In this document: positions 8,779 to 18,700 of the stretch, piece by piece | Position numbering within the stretch: the first letter of the stretch is position 1 | Layout of the letters: the number at the start of each line of letters is the position of its first letter | NCBI RefSeq assembly: GCF_900110105.1 | Contig: NZ_FOCL01000001.1 | Span: 1,116,001-1,180,000 of the forward strand | From: Mucilaginibacter gossypiicola | Lineage (GTDB): Bacteria; Bacteroidota; Bacteroidia; Sphingobacteriales; Sphingobacteriaceae | Reading direction: 5' to 3' | DNA length: 64,000 bases | Notes under the pieces: generated by a model | What the model was told of the DNA's origin: nothing | Seen by the model: only the letters and a program-made list of their open reading frames with translations | The model's database searches: none | Translations under genes and position numbers: made by a program

Positions 8779-10359
8779 TTACCAGTTAGGGTTCTGTTTT
8801 AGGTTGGGATTCAAATTAGTTTCTTTTTGGGGGATAGGCCACAGGTAATGCCTTGATTTATCAAAAACACGGTTAAAAGACACCACCTGTACCGTAACCA
8901 GTTTGTTGCCTGCATCGGCATAAGTGATACCATAAACAGGTCCGGTCATCACGGTCTCTGCGGTCTTCCACCTGCGGATATCAAATAAATGCAATCCTTC
9001 AAAGGCAAGCTCAACCGTGCGTTCATGGCGCACAATTTGCCTGAGTTGCTCCTGGGTTAAACCGGTTGGGATATTTGGCAATTTAACATCGCTTCGGCCG
9101 TTACGTACGGTATTGATGGCATCATATACCGATTGATCTATTTGGTTCAGTTCAATTTTAGCCTCGGCAAGTGTTAACAAAACTTCAGCATAGCGTAGTA
9201 AGATAATATTAATGCCGCTGTTAGATGGATTAGCGTAATCCTCGGTATTTATATATTTTTTAATATTATAACCCGTTGTTGAAGCAATGTAAGTACTTCC
9301 AATCGCATCTGCGGTACCGCTACCCGGAGCAGGTTTAAAGGCAATGCCGCTTGGTAGTATATCTCCGTCAACATAAACAGAGAAGCGAAGTCGCGGGTCG
9401 CGGTTATCATACGGATGGTAAGGATCAAAACCGCTGCCTGCATCATTGATGTTTTTACCGGCAGATGTTTCGTAAGCATCTACCAACGTTTTGGTAGGCA
9501 CATAATAACTTTGCGCGTTCTTCTGACTGTACGGCGCAAGTAAAGCAAATACCCCGTTCGAATAGGAATCTTTCAAAAATTGCTTATCCAGGATAACTTC
9601 CGAATTGTTTTCGGCAGCATATTTAAATAGGTTTTGGTAGGAGCTATACAACGTATAACCTTTAACCTGTGTTGCAGCATCTGCCGCAAGCTGGTATCTG
9701 CCGGCCCAAAGATCGGCCCTGGCTTTTAGCGCCCAGGCGGCCCCTGAAGTAATACGTCCTTTGTCGGCCGCAGCATATGAGGCAGGCAATAAAGCCGCGG
9801 CATCACTCAACTCTTTATCAACAAAATCCCATACCTGGCTTACAGGCGTACGGGTAACTTGTTGCCCTTCGGCAATGGTAAGCGTTTTGGTAACTAAGGG
9901 CACATCACCGAAAAAGCCTGCTAATTTAATGTATTGGTAGGCCCGTAATACTTTAGCTTCGCCTTTGAAGCGGTTAATAAGCGTAGTATTTGTTGAAGAA
10001 ACTTTATCAATATTCTCAAGGAAATAATTAGTTGCCTGGATACCTGTATAAGCAGCCGACCACTCATTGTATATTTTAGCGTTCGCGATATCATAGGTAC
10101 CCAGCTCGATGAATGCCTGCGTATCAAAATTCTGGTTGGTGTGGGCAATATCACTTAATGCATCCCAGGTAAAGATATTAGTACCATCGAGGTCGGTATA
10201 CAAGGCGTTATCAGCCAGCAGGGCATCGCTTTCCGTTTTCCAGAAAATATTGGACGATACACGATCATTCGGTACAGAATCAAGCAGGTTTTTACGGCAG
10301 GATGAAAGGCCTCCGGCCAGAATTAAAGCAATAAGATATTTATATGAAGTATTTTTCAT
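8779..10359 (-). CDS. SusD/RagB-type outer-membrane glycan-binding lipoprotein (PUL B)
   Basis: Surface lipoprotein that caps its SusC partner and binds the glycan. A 526-aa product starts at the ATG at 10359 (MKNTSYKYLIALILAGG then lipobox LSSC), 17 bp after the susC stop. An upstream in-frame extension to 10467 overlaps the susC gene and would bury the lipobox, so I reject it. SusD hallmarks: helical TPR-like N-terminal half (RAYQYIKLAGFFGDVPLV), ALKARADLWAGRY, and the C-terminal RHERTVELAFEGLHLFDIRRWK with LWPIPQKE and NPNLKQNPNW at the end. Directly downstream are the two sulfatases. Confidence 0.94.
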   Translation of the reverse strand: MKNTSYKYLIALILAGGLSSCRKNLLDSVPNDRVSSNIFWKTESDALLADNALYTDLDGTNIFTWDALSDIAHTNQNFDTQAFIELGTYDIANAKIYNEWSAAYTGIQATNYFLENIDKVSSTNTTLINRFKGEAKVLRAYQYIKLAGFFGDVPLVTKTLTIAEGQQVTRTPVSQVWDFVDKELSDAAALLPASYAAADKGRITSGAAWALKARADLWAGRYQLAADAATQVKGYTLYSSYQNLFKYAAENNSEVILDKQFLKDSYSNGVFALLAPYSQKNAQSYYVPTKTLVDAYETSAGKNINDAGSGFDPYHPYDNRDPRLRFSVYVDGDILPSGIAFKPAPGSGTADAIGSTYIASTTGYNIKKYINTEDYANPSNSGINIILLRYAEVLLTLAEAKIELNQIDQSVYDAINTVRNGRSDVKLPNIPTGLTQEQLRQIVRHERTVELAFEGLHLFDIRRWKTAETVMTGPVYGITYADAGNKLVTVQVVSFNRVFDKSRHYLWPIPQKETNLNPNLKQNPNW

Positions 10360-10376
10360 GACGTTTGATTGATGGG

Positions 10377-13300
10377 TTAAAACTGAACATTGACACCCGC
10401 GGTATAAAGCGATGTTTGAGGATAATAAGTAGCCCTTCCCGATTCCACTTCGGGATCCAGCTTCCACTCGTTAAGTTTGGAGAACGTGAGCAGATTGGTT
10501 GCTGATACATAAAACCTGATCCGGCTGAGATGCAATTTGCTCACCGTTTCTTTTGCAAGGCTGTAACCCAATTGTATGTTTTTAAGGCGCAGGTATGAAC
10601 CATTGATGATCAGCCTGTCTGAAGTAGCAACATTGCGCAGATCGAACTTGATAGGCCTTGGAAAACGCGCGCCTGTGTTTTCAGGTGTCCAATAGTTATT
10701 GGTATAAATAGCTGATGTAAAACCCTCCTGGTTACCCATTTCGGCAAGGGCCCCCGACAGGCGGGTATCCACCTTTGCGGCTCCCTGGAATAAGAAGTTC
10801 AGATCGAAGTTTTTGTATGCGAAGTCGCTGCTTAAGCCAAAGGTGTATTTCGGAAACGGGTTGCCGATGGCGGTCATGTCGTTTGCATCGATCTTGCCAT
10901 CTTTATTCAGATCGACATATTTCACGTCGCCCGGTTTTGAATTTGCCGCATAGGTTGGATAGGCGTCAACCTGGGCTTGTGTCTGAAACAAACCGTCGGT
11001 TTTATATCCCCAAAGGGTATTCACCGGCAAACCTACCTTGATGATATACCGGGGGTCGATATCAGAACCGGTAATATAAGGTCCCGTACCCTTCAGATCG
11101 AGCACTTTGTTTTGGTTAATGGTAAGGTTGGCGTTGATATTATACCTGAAACCAGATTCGCCGCCATGGTAGCCAACACTAAACTCAAAGCCTTTATTTT
11201 CGACAGAACCGGCATTTTGTGGAGGCGCTGCGAGACCTACCGTTGCGGGGATCCCCAGATTTAATAAAATATCGTTAGTTACTTTCCTGTAGTAGTCTGC
11301 TGTTACGTTTAAGCGATTATTCAGGAATGTAGCGTCCAGGCCAAGGTCAAGCTGCGTGGTCGATTCCCATCCGAGGTTGGTATTGGCCAGTGTTGATTGG
11401 CGATAGCCAGGAACGGATGCCCCGCCAAAGGTGTAAGTTGTTAAAGCCAGTGCGGAATAATAGCTGTACAAATCGACTGACTGGTTACCTGTTTTACCCC
11501 ATGATCCCCGTAGTTTAAGATCATTAACTACATTTTTCACATCATCCCAGAAACCTTCCTGCGAAATGCGCCAGCCACCTGAAAATGAAGGAAAGAAACC
11601 ATAGCGTTTATCGCCTGTGAATTTCGAGGAACCGTCATAACGGCCGTTGGCCTCAAAAAGATATTTGTTGTCATAAGTATAATTGATCCTTCCAAAATAA
11701 GAGCGCAAACCAAAATTGGCGTCATATCCCGAATTACTCTTGGTGCCATCGTTGGCACCCTGCCCTATCGATTCTACATCATTATTGTAAAACCTTTCGC
11801 GATAAGCACTCAAATAACTTTGGGTATCGTAGATCTCGGAGTATCCAACCAGTCCGCGAAACGAGTGCTTACCGATTGTTTTTTCATAGGTAAGCAGGTT
11901 ATTCCAGGTATATTCCCGTAAATTATTGCGCACCTCTGTTAAACTGTTATTGGCAACCGTTTTGGTGATATTGGTGTTTTTATCGGTATTAGAATAAGCA
12001 TTTGTAAAATTCTTCTGCTGGATATACTCTACCCTTGCACCATACTGTGTAGACAATTTAAGGCCAGGCAATATCTCCAGTTCGGCTTTTAGATTAGCGA
12101 TCAGGTTATCATCGTATTGTGATGACAAGCCTCCTATTTCAGCGAACATCAATGGGTTGTTGCCCTGCGTACTTAAACCGTAAGTGCCGTCGGGATATTT
12201 TGGCACAGCCCAAAGCGATCCATGGTAGAAGTTATTAAAAGGATCAACCGTAGGTACAGTCGAGTAATTGCTCCGGTAATTCAGGTCGCCGCTAAATTTC
12301 AGGATTTTGGCTGCGGTATAATCCGTATTCAGTTTTACCTCTTTGATCTGGTCTTTAAAATTAACTACGATGCCATCCTGATCCATATAACGGGCACTCA
12401 ACCGCGCTTTGATCTTATCATCTCCTCCCGCTACAGACAAGCTGTGGTTTTGTTGAGGCGCGGCATGTAACATGGTTTGAAACCAGGTATTGGGCAAAGG
12501 ATATTTCAAGCGATCGGTAGCGTTTACCCAGGTATTGATAGATGCATCAGTAAAACGGTCCGGGAGAGCTGCGCCTGCATTAGTATAAGCAACTTGCTCC
12601 AAACGCATATATGCCTCAAGCCCCATCATTTCGGGCTTGTTTATTGCGTTTTGTGAAGCATAGTAATAGTTATAATTAATGGATAATTTATTTTCTTTAG
12701 CACGTTTAGTAGTAATTAGTATAACACCATTAGTGGCCCTTGAACCATAAATCGCCGTAGACGCCGCGTCCTTTAAAATAGATACGTTATCAATATCATC
12801 AGGGTTAATATCAGTCAGTTTTTGCTCGATACCATCTACAATAACCAATGCATCATTCTTACTGAGGTCGTACCCGCCGGTGCTGCTGCTGTTAATATTG
12901 AAAGTAGTAATACCACGTACACGTATGGTGGCATTTGAACGCCCCGGCGCACCTCCCCTGTCTAATACGGTTACACCCGGTGCCAGGCCTTGTAATGATT
13001 GCTGCACATTTGATACGGGCCTTTGCACCAGCGTATTGCCGCTTACCTGGCTCACGGCGCTGGTAAGGCTGGTCTTTTTCTGCGTACCATAGCCTACAAC
13101 CACTACGGCATCCAGCTGTCCGGCAGCAACAGCAAGTTGAACATTTATTTCAGTTCGGCCGTTCAGCGCTATTTCCTGACTTTTAAAACCAACAAATGAA
13201 AAAATAAGCGTGGCGTTTGCTTCGTTGACAGCAATCTTATAATTACCATCCGCATCAGTTACCACCGCCTGGTTTGCTTCCCTAACTTTTACGGTAACGC

Positions 13301-13751
13301 CGGGCAGCGCTACACCTTTATCATCTGTTACCCTACCGCTTACCGAAATGTTTACGACAGGTTTTGACACTACCGGCTTTGGCTTTTCTTTCTGTACAAT
13401 TAAAACCTTATTGTCATGCGTTTTATAGGTGAGACCAGTGTTTTTGAATAATAGATTCAGCAAATCGGCAACCGGTATGTTTACTCTATTTAAAGTAAAG
13501 TTATTATATGGATTAAGTAGACTTTCATTATAAACAAAAACGAACCCACTTTTTTGTTCAACCTGTGTAAGTGCGGCCTTTAAACTTACCTTTTCAAATG
13601 TTACGGAAATTTTAGTATCATTTATGGTTTGCCCGTTTATAGTACCGGCAAACAGCAGTAAGGATGTGCTGGTTACTAACAGGAAACTGAGCATAAGCAC
13701 CCGGGCCAGTCGTTGTATCGTCAATAATTTGTTAGGGAAATTTATATTCAT
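10377..13751 (-). CDS. SusC/RagA-type TonB-dependent receptor with STN domain (PUL B)
   Basis: Outer-membrane importer, 1124 aa. Domains in order: signal region (1-40), STN domain (about 45-115, VTFEKVSLKAALTQVEQ and GFVFVYNESLL), a short Lys/Pro linker, a carboxypeptidase-regulatory-like domain (about 133-215, SGRVTDDKGVALPGVTVKV), TonB-box region VVVVGYGTQKK, plug with VRGITTFNIN and LKDAASTAIYGSRATNGVI, then the barrel ending in a Phe (AGVNVQF). The STN domain matches regulation by the FecR encoded only 16 bp upstream. There is no room for the hairpin element seen in PULs A and D. Substrate likely sulfated, judging by the downstream sulfatases. Confidence 0.95.
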   Translation of the reverse strand: MNINFPNKLLTIQRLARVLMLSFLLVTSTSLLLFAGTINGQTINDTKISVTFEKVSLKAALTQVEQKSGFVFVYNESLLNPYNNFTLNRVNIPVADLLNLLFKNTGLTYKTHDNKVLIVQKEKPKPVVSKPVVNISVSGRVTDDKGVALPGVTVKVREANQAVVTDADGNYKIAVNEANATLIFSFVGFKSQEIALNGRTEINVQLAVAAGQLDAVVVVGYGTQKKTSLTSAVSQVSGNTLVQRPVSNVQQSLQGLAPGVTVLDRGGAPGRSNATIRVRGITTFNINSSSTGGYDLSKNDALVIVDGIEQKLTDINPDDIDNVSILKDAASTAIYGSRATNGVILITTKRAKENKLSINYNYYYASQNAINKPEMMGLEAYMRLEQVAYTNAGAALPDRFTDASINTWVNATDRLKYPLPNTWFQTMLHAAPQQNHSLSVAGGDDKIKARLSARYMDQDGIVVNFKDQIKEVKLNTDYTAAKILKFSGDLNYRSNYSTVPTVDPFNNFYHGSLWAVPKYPDGTYGLSTQGNNPLMFAEIGGLSSQYDDNLIANLKAELEILPGLKLSTQYGARVEYIQQKNFTNAYSNTDKNTNITKTVANNSLTEVRNNLREYTWNNLLTYEKTIGKHSFRGLVGYSEIYDTQSYLSAYRERFYNNDVESIGQGANDGTKSNSGYDANFGLRSYFGRINYTYDNKYLFEANGRYDGSSKFTGDKRYGFFPSFSGGWRISQEGFWDDVKNVVNDLKLRGSWGKTGNQSVDLYSYYSALALTTYTFGGASVPGYRQSTLANTNLGWESTTQLDLGLDATFLNNRLNVTADYYRKVTNDILLNLGIPATVGLAAPPQNAGSVENKGFEFSVGYHGGESGFRYNINANLTINQNKVLDLKGTGPYITGSDIDPRYIIKVGLPVNTLWGYKTDGLFQTQAQVDAYPTYAANSKPGDVKYVDLNKDGKIDANDMTAIGNPFPKYTFGLSSDFAYKNFDLNFLFQGAAKVDTRLSGALAEMGNQEGFTSAIYTNNYWTPENTGARFPRPIKFDLRNVATSDRLIINGSYLRLKNIQLGYSLAKETVSKLHLSRIRFYVSATNLLTFSKLNEWKLDPEVESGRATYYPQTSLYTAGVNVQF

Positions 13752-13767
13752 ATTATATAAGGGGTTA

Positions 13768-14754
13768 TTAAACTTTTTTCTCTTTATCCACGGCAGAAAA
13801 AACAGTTACGTGGTTTCCGGAAATCCGATAGCGGAAATCTCCTGTTTTTGCAAGATCACTCAATATATCATTCAGATTATCGGTAGCGTTAAAACCTGTG
13901 TTGAACCTGATGCTCCTAAGCTTGCTTGTTTCAAACTCAAATGAAGTATTATACCTGCGCTGCAATTCGCTTGCTATCACCTCAAGCTCTTCATTATGGA
14001 ACCTGAATTTTCCTGCTATCCATCCGTTGGTGTTTTGCGCTATCACACTCGACCGGGTTATTTCACCGGTTGCTTTATTGAAATCCGCTTGCTGATTTGG
14101 TAAAAGAAATATTGGCGCCGAATTCTTTTTTATCACCGCTACTTTTCCTCCAAGCACTGTTACCGTAATTTTTTTTGTTTCGGCAGCCGCGCGAATATTG
14201 AACGAGGTGCCAAGCACCTGCGTTTTTATCTCTCCTGTGGATACTACAAACGGTTTTTGCGGGTCATGGGCAACATCAAAATATCCTTCCCCGTTAATCA
14301 ACTGAACCACGCGGATCTTTTTGCCAAAATCTCGCTGATAAGCCAAAGTACTACCGGCATTAAGCCAAACTTTTGATCCGTCCGGTAACTCTGCTTTGAC
14401 CACGCTTCCGCCCGGAGCATTTATTTTTACCCATGTCTGTTTTTCGTTGCCTTTATAGGCATTTTTGATAAACACCCCCAACCCTACCAGCAACAGCAGT
14501 GTAACCGATGCAGCAACCAAAGCTATTTTATACCTGATAGGTCTAACAATGGCGTCCGGGCTGCCAATGTTTTCCCACATTTCCTGTTTGATCTTTTCCA
14601 AATCGATCTCCACCAGCAAATCTTCACCTTTTGCGGCCCATGCGTTATACCATTGCTCAACAAGCGCTCGCTCCTCATCTGTACAGCTTCCGCTCAAATA
14701 ACGTTTCAGCACATCCGGCTGGTCGGCAGTTTGTTTATTAAAGAGTGTTTTCAT
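13768..14754 (-). CDS. FecR-family anti-sigma factor (PUL B)
   Basis: The 328-aa inner-membrane anti-sigma factor controls the ECF sigma encoded upstream and senses the STN domain of the SusC encoded downstream. Cytoplasmic N-terminus (1-90, with EEVRALVEQWY-like DEERALVEQWYNAW), membrane segment (about 93-112, ALVAASVTLLLLVGLGVFI), FecR domain (about 125-225, KVWLNAGSTLAYQRDFG, GEGYFDVAHD, VLGTSFNIRA), and a C-terminal DUF4974-like domain (about 250-320, FRFHNEELEVIASELQRRY). It is shorter and more divergent than the PUL A and PUL D FecR proteins, which resemble each other. ATG start at 14754. Confidence 0.92.
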   Translation of the reverse strand: MKTLFNKQTADQPDVLKRYLSGSCTDEERALVEQWYNAWAAKGEDLLVEIDLEKIKQEMWENIGSPDAIVRPIRYKIALVAASVTLLLLVGLGVFIKNAYKGNEKQTWVKINAPGGSVVKAELPDGSKVWLNAGSTLAYQRDFGKKIRVVQLINGEGYFDVAHDPQKPFVVSTGEIKTQVLGTSFNIRAAAETKKITVTVLGGKVAVIKKNSAPIFLLPNQQADFNKATGEITRSSVIAQNTNGWIAGKFRFHNEELEVIASELQRRYNTSFEFETSKLRSIRFNTGFNATDNLNDILSDLAKTGDFRYRISGNHVTVFSAVDKEKKV

Positions 14755-14834
14755 TGCTGTTGTATATAAGACAGTTTCCGAAGGCCCTGGTAGTAGAGCT
14801 TTCGTAAATATTTTTATTTTTTATTTGGGATTGA

Positions 14835-15428
14835 TTAACGCATGAATATCAGCAGGAAAAACAGGTAAGATATTTTGAGCTTTAATATCCTGATTGCATT
14901 GTTGATCTGCTTTTTAACGGTTTTATCGGAGATCTGAAGTTCAGACGCGATCTCTTTATGGCTGAGATTTTGTTTACGGCTGAGCTCAAAAACGTTTCGC
15001 ATTTTTTCGGGCAGGTTCGCTATTTCTTTGTCGATGATACAGGCGAGCTCCTTTTCACGAAGGTTGTCTTCCACAACCTGGTGATTCTCATCGAAATAAA
15101 TTGCCATAGCTTCAAGGTAGCTTTCACGAACTTTCCTTTTATCAAATACATTAAGCACACGGTTACGCAAAGCAGTGTACAAATAGGCTTTCAATGAAGT
15201 AACTAACTCCAGTTCGGCTCGCTGCGCCCATATCGAGGTAAAAAGCTCCTGGACCACATCCTTAGCTTCATCCTCGTCTCCGAGCATTTTATAGGCATGC
15301 ACATACATTGGCCCCCAATATTTGTGATAGATTGTGCTGAAGGCAGCCCTGGAGCCTTGTTTTGTTTGTATTAAAAGTGCGGCATCTGAAGCTTGAGAAA
15401 AGTTAACTTCATCGGCTGGCTTTGACAT
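14835..15428 (-). CDS. ECF RNA polymerase sigma factor (PUL B)
   Basis: 197-aa ECF sigma of the Bacteroidota PUL type. Region 2: AFSTIYHKYWGPMYVHAYKML, interrupted by GDEDEAKDVVQELFTSIW. Region 4: LPEKMRNVFELSRKQNLSHKEIA then SDKTVKKQINNAIRILK, a helix-turn-helix. The C-terminus is a hydrophobic tail (ISYLFFLLIFMR). It is closer in pattern to the sigma at 55406-55975 than to the one at 4856-5443. First gene of the operon, 80 bp before fecR. No LacI-like palindrome lies in the upstream 370 bp, unlike the other two sigma genes. Confidence 0.93.
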   Translation of the reverse strand: MSKPADEVNFSQASDAALLIQTKQGSRAAFSTIYHKYWGPMYVHAYKMLGDEDEAKDVVQELFTSIWAQRAELELVTSLKAYLYTALRNRVLNVFDKRKVRESYLEAMAIYFDENHQVVEDNLREKELACIIDKEIANLPEKMRNVFELSRKQNLSHKEIASELQISDKTVKKQINNAIRILKLKISYLFFLLIFMR

Positions 15429-15799
15429 ATGATCGGGTTGTATGCTGAAAAGTAATCTGGATAAAAAGGTCTGATATAAGACTTATCTGTTGAGATAAAG
15501 CGACAATTCAACAACAATTGCCACTTGAATCAAAGCCTGCGACTTTATCTTTTAATGAAGATTTAAATTTCAAATACATCCAGAGAATTAATTGAGTAAT
15601 GATGAAAAACTCAGCAAAAATAAAAGAAAAAAATAAAACCCATTATATCTATAGAATTTATATAATAAATTAAGCAAATGGCATTTCAGTAAACAGCCAA
15701 TCAAGGTTGCTTTTGGCACCTAAAGTCACATTCATAATAATATTGCCCGCTCATCGACGCTTACACGAAGCTCCGAGAGCGGGCTTGAATTGCCGCACC
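15429..15799. other. Intergenic region with PUL B promoter and end of the AraC-permease gene
   Basis: 371 bp between two minus-strand genes. It must hold the promoter of the PUL B sigma gene. The far side carries an imperfect long hairpin at 15745-15784, GCCCGCTC/GAGCGGGC with inner GCTT/AAGC pairing, just past the stop of the AraC-permease gene. It is followed on the minus strand by AT-rich sequence without a strong T-run, so it is a possible weak terminator. No other structure seen. Confidence 0.4.
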
Positions 15800-18700
15800 T
15801 TATTCCGAACGAAGACTTTTCACCGGGTTGGCCAGGGCCGCTTTGAAACTGTGATAGCTAACTGTCAACATCGTCAGGGCTACGGCACCTGTGCTGGTGA
15901 ATGCAAATATCCACCATGACAGCTCTGTGCGATATGTATAATGTTGTAACCACTGGTGCATTGTATACCAGGAAAGCGGGATTGCAAAAAGTAAAGCGAT
16001 ACCTACCAGCACCACAAATTCTTTCGATAGTAAGCCCCAGATGCCAAACACTGATGCTCCGAGCACCTTTCGGATGCCTATTTCTTTAACACGCTGCTCT
16101 GCGACGAAGGATGCTACCCCGAACAGACCGAGGCAGGATATGAAAATGGCAAGCACGGCGAATACTGATGCAAGCCTTCCTGTACGTTCTTCCGCCATAA
16201 ATTTTCGGGCGTATTCGTCATTAGTAAACTTATAGTTGAATGGCGCCTCCGGAGCAAATTTCCGGAAAACCGCTTCTACCCTGGCGAGTGCCTGAGCAGC
16301 CAGCAGCCCCGAATTGAGTTTCAAGTTGACCACATTGAAAGAGCGCTGCCGGTCATCCATTAAAAACACCACCGGCGTGATCGGATCGAACGGCGAGGTC
16401 ATGACCATGTCTTTTACCACACCCAGCACTTTCCAGTCTTTGCCGTGCCATTTAATGGTCTCTCCCACCGGATTTTTCAGTCCCATTTGCCTGATGGCGG
16501 CTTCATTAAACAGGAATCCCGACGAATCACTTAAAAACTCGCTGGAGAAACTTCTGCCTTCCTTCATTTTCCAGCCGACAACAGTGCCAAAATCGGGTTC
16601 AATCAGCACCGTACCAAATTCTTCCTGCCGGTTGGGATCCTTTCCCCGCCAGCTCAGATTATCTGCCCCAGACCAGATTCCTGTCATTGGGTTAGATGAC
16701 GCTGACACGCCGGATACAGCACCGGTTCTCAGCAGTTCTTCGCGGAAAGCACCATATCCCTTGATAGCGTTGTAAGGAATTGATACAAGGTTATCCCGGT
16801 TATATCCTACCGATCTGTTTTTGGCGAATTGAATTTGTTTGAAAACAACGATGGTGCCTACAATCATAGCCACAGAAACAGCAAATTGAATAACCACCAA
16901 TATTTTACGGGGCACCGAGGCTGCAGGGCCAACTCTGAAAGTTCCCTTTAATACTTTAACGGCGTTAAAAGACGACAAATAAATAGCCGGGTAGCTTCCT
17001 GCTATAAGGCCGGTCAACAGGCAAAAGCAGAAACATATTAACCACACCAGCGGCTCGTCCCAGATCAGACTGAGCTGTTTGCCCGATACATTATTGAAAA
17101 GAGGAAGAGCCAGCCAGGCTAAAACGACGGCAATCAGAAACGCCACGGCAACTATTAAAAAAGATTCGCTGAGAAATTGCGCTATCAGCTGACCGCGTAG
17201 AGAGCCTATGGCTTTACGTATGCCCACTTCTTTTGCGCGTTTTTCGCTCCGCGCAGTACTAAGGTTCATAAAATTGATGCACGCCAACAATAACACGAAT
17301 ACGCCGATGACGCCAAAAAGCCATACGTACTGTAAGCGTCCAGGCACGACAGCGCCGTCCTTGAATTCATAGAGATGCCATTGCCGCATCGGGAAAAGCA
17401 GCAGCTCTGGCCTGGCAGCATCTTTTGCGTGTTCGTAAAGGACGCTTTGTATTTTATGCGATAGTTGTTGTATGTCACTACCAGAATTTAACGAGGCAAA
17501 AATCTGGAACGAGCTATCGTACCAATTATTCATGTCTCCGGGATTTTGAAACAAGATATTTATCGGTGCGATAAAATCTACATTACTAAACTGCGTGTTC
17601 GGCGGCAGGTCCTGGTATACCCCGCCCACCTGTACCAGGTAAATATCGTTGATCTTAATTATTTTATTTACCGGATCTTTATCGCCAAATAGCGTCCTTG
17701 CAAGTGATTCATCAATTAATACAGTGCCGCGTGTATTAAATGCAGTTTTCGATCCCCTGATCATTTTCAGAGTGATAATATCAGTAAATGCCGGTTCGGT
17801 ATAACAGCCCGTCCTTGAAAAGGCATGGTTATTATAGTTGATATTTTGCTCGAAAGTAAGGGCCGCGGCAATCTGCTTAAAATTACTTCCATACGTTCTG
17901 CGTAGTTCTGCGGATAAAGGCAAAGGCAACGAGGATTGCGACACCAGGCCGCCGCCGGTATGTTTATTAGCAATTACCTGTACAATGCGGTCGTAACCGG
18001 TGTTAAATTTGTTGAACGATACTTCGTCCCATATCCACAGGCCGATCAGCATAGCCACGGCCATGCCAACGGCGAGCCCGGAGATATTAATAAATGAGGA
18101 AGCTTTGTGCCTGACCGAATTGCGCCAGGCTATCTTTAAATAATTCTTAAACATATGATTACGGTTTACCTGGTCCGAAATTATTACCGGGCGTCGTGAA
18201 CCATATGCCATATTATAAGATGGCAGTTGTTTTTTGTAGGCTGCGGGCGTTTCTCCCGTCAGCTGTTTAAATGCGCGATGGAATGTTCTTGGCGAGTTAA
18301 AACCAGAATCATAAGCAATTCCCTCAAGGGTGATGTGCTCGTAAGCTTTGTCTTTCATCTTACTTACAATGTCTGCTACACGGTAAGCGTTAATGAAATC
18401 ATTAAAATTCGTTTTAAGCACAGTATTGATGAGCCGTGACAATTCGTGGGTGGTTAATTCCAGTTTTGCAGCCAGGGAGGTCAAGCTTAAGTCAGGATCC
18501 CTGTAGTACCCTGCTTCCTTTACAACTTTTTTTAGCCAGCTACCCCTACGCTGGGATTCGTCGGGCTGCAACCTCAAGAAATAAGGGTCTTCTGCAGGCA
18601 AACTGATTTCAGGTTCTAAAATCACCATTCCTGCCGCAACTATCGCCGGCACAGCGTAAAGGAAATATATAATACTAAGTACGGGGATCATCCCGGCATT

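Noticed and set aside
10360..10467. Upstream extension of the PUL B susD frame
   Set aside because: It overlaps the end of susC and would put 36 residues before a perfect signal peptide and lipobox; the ATG at 10359 fits.
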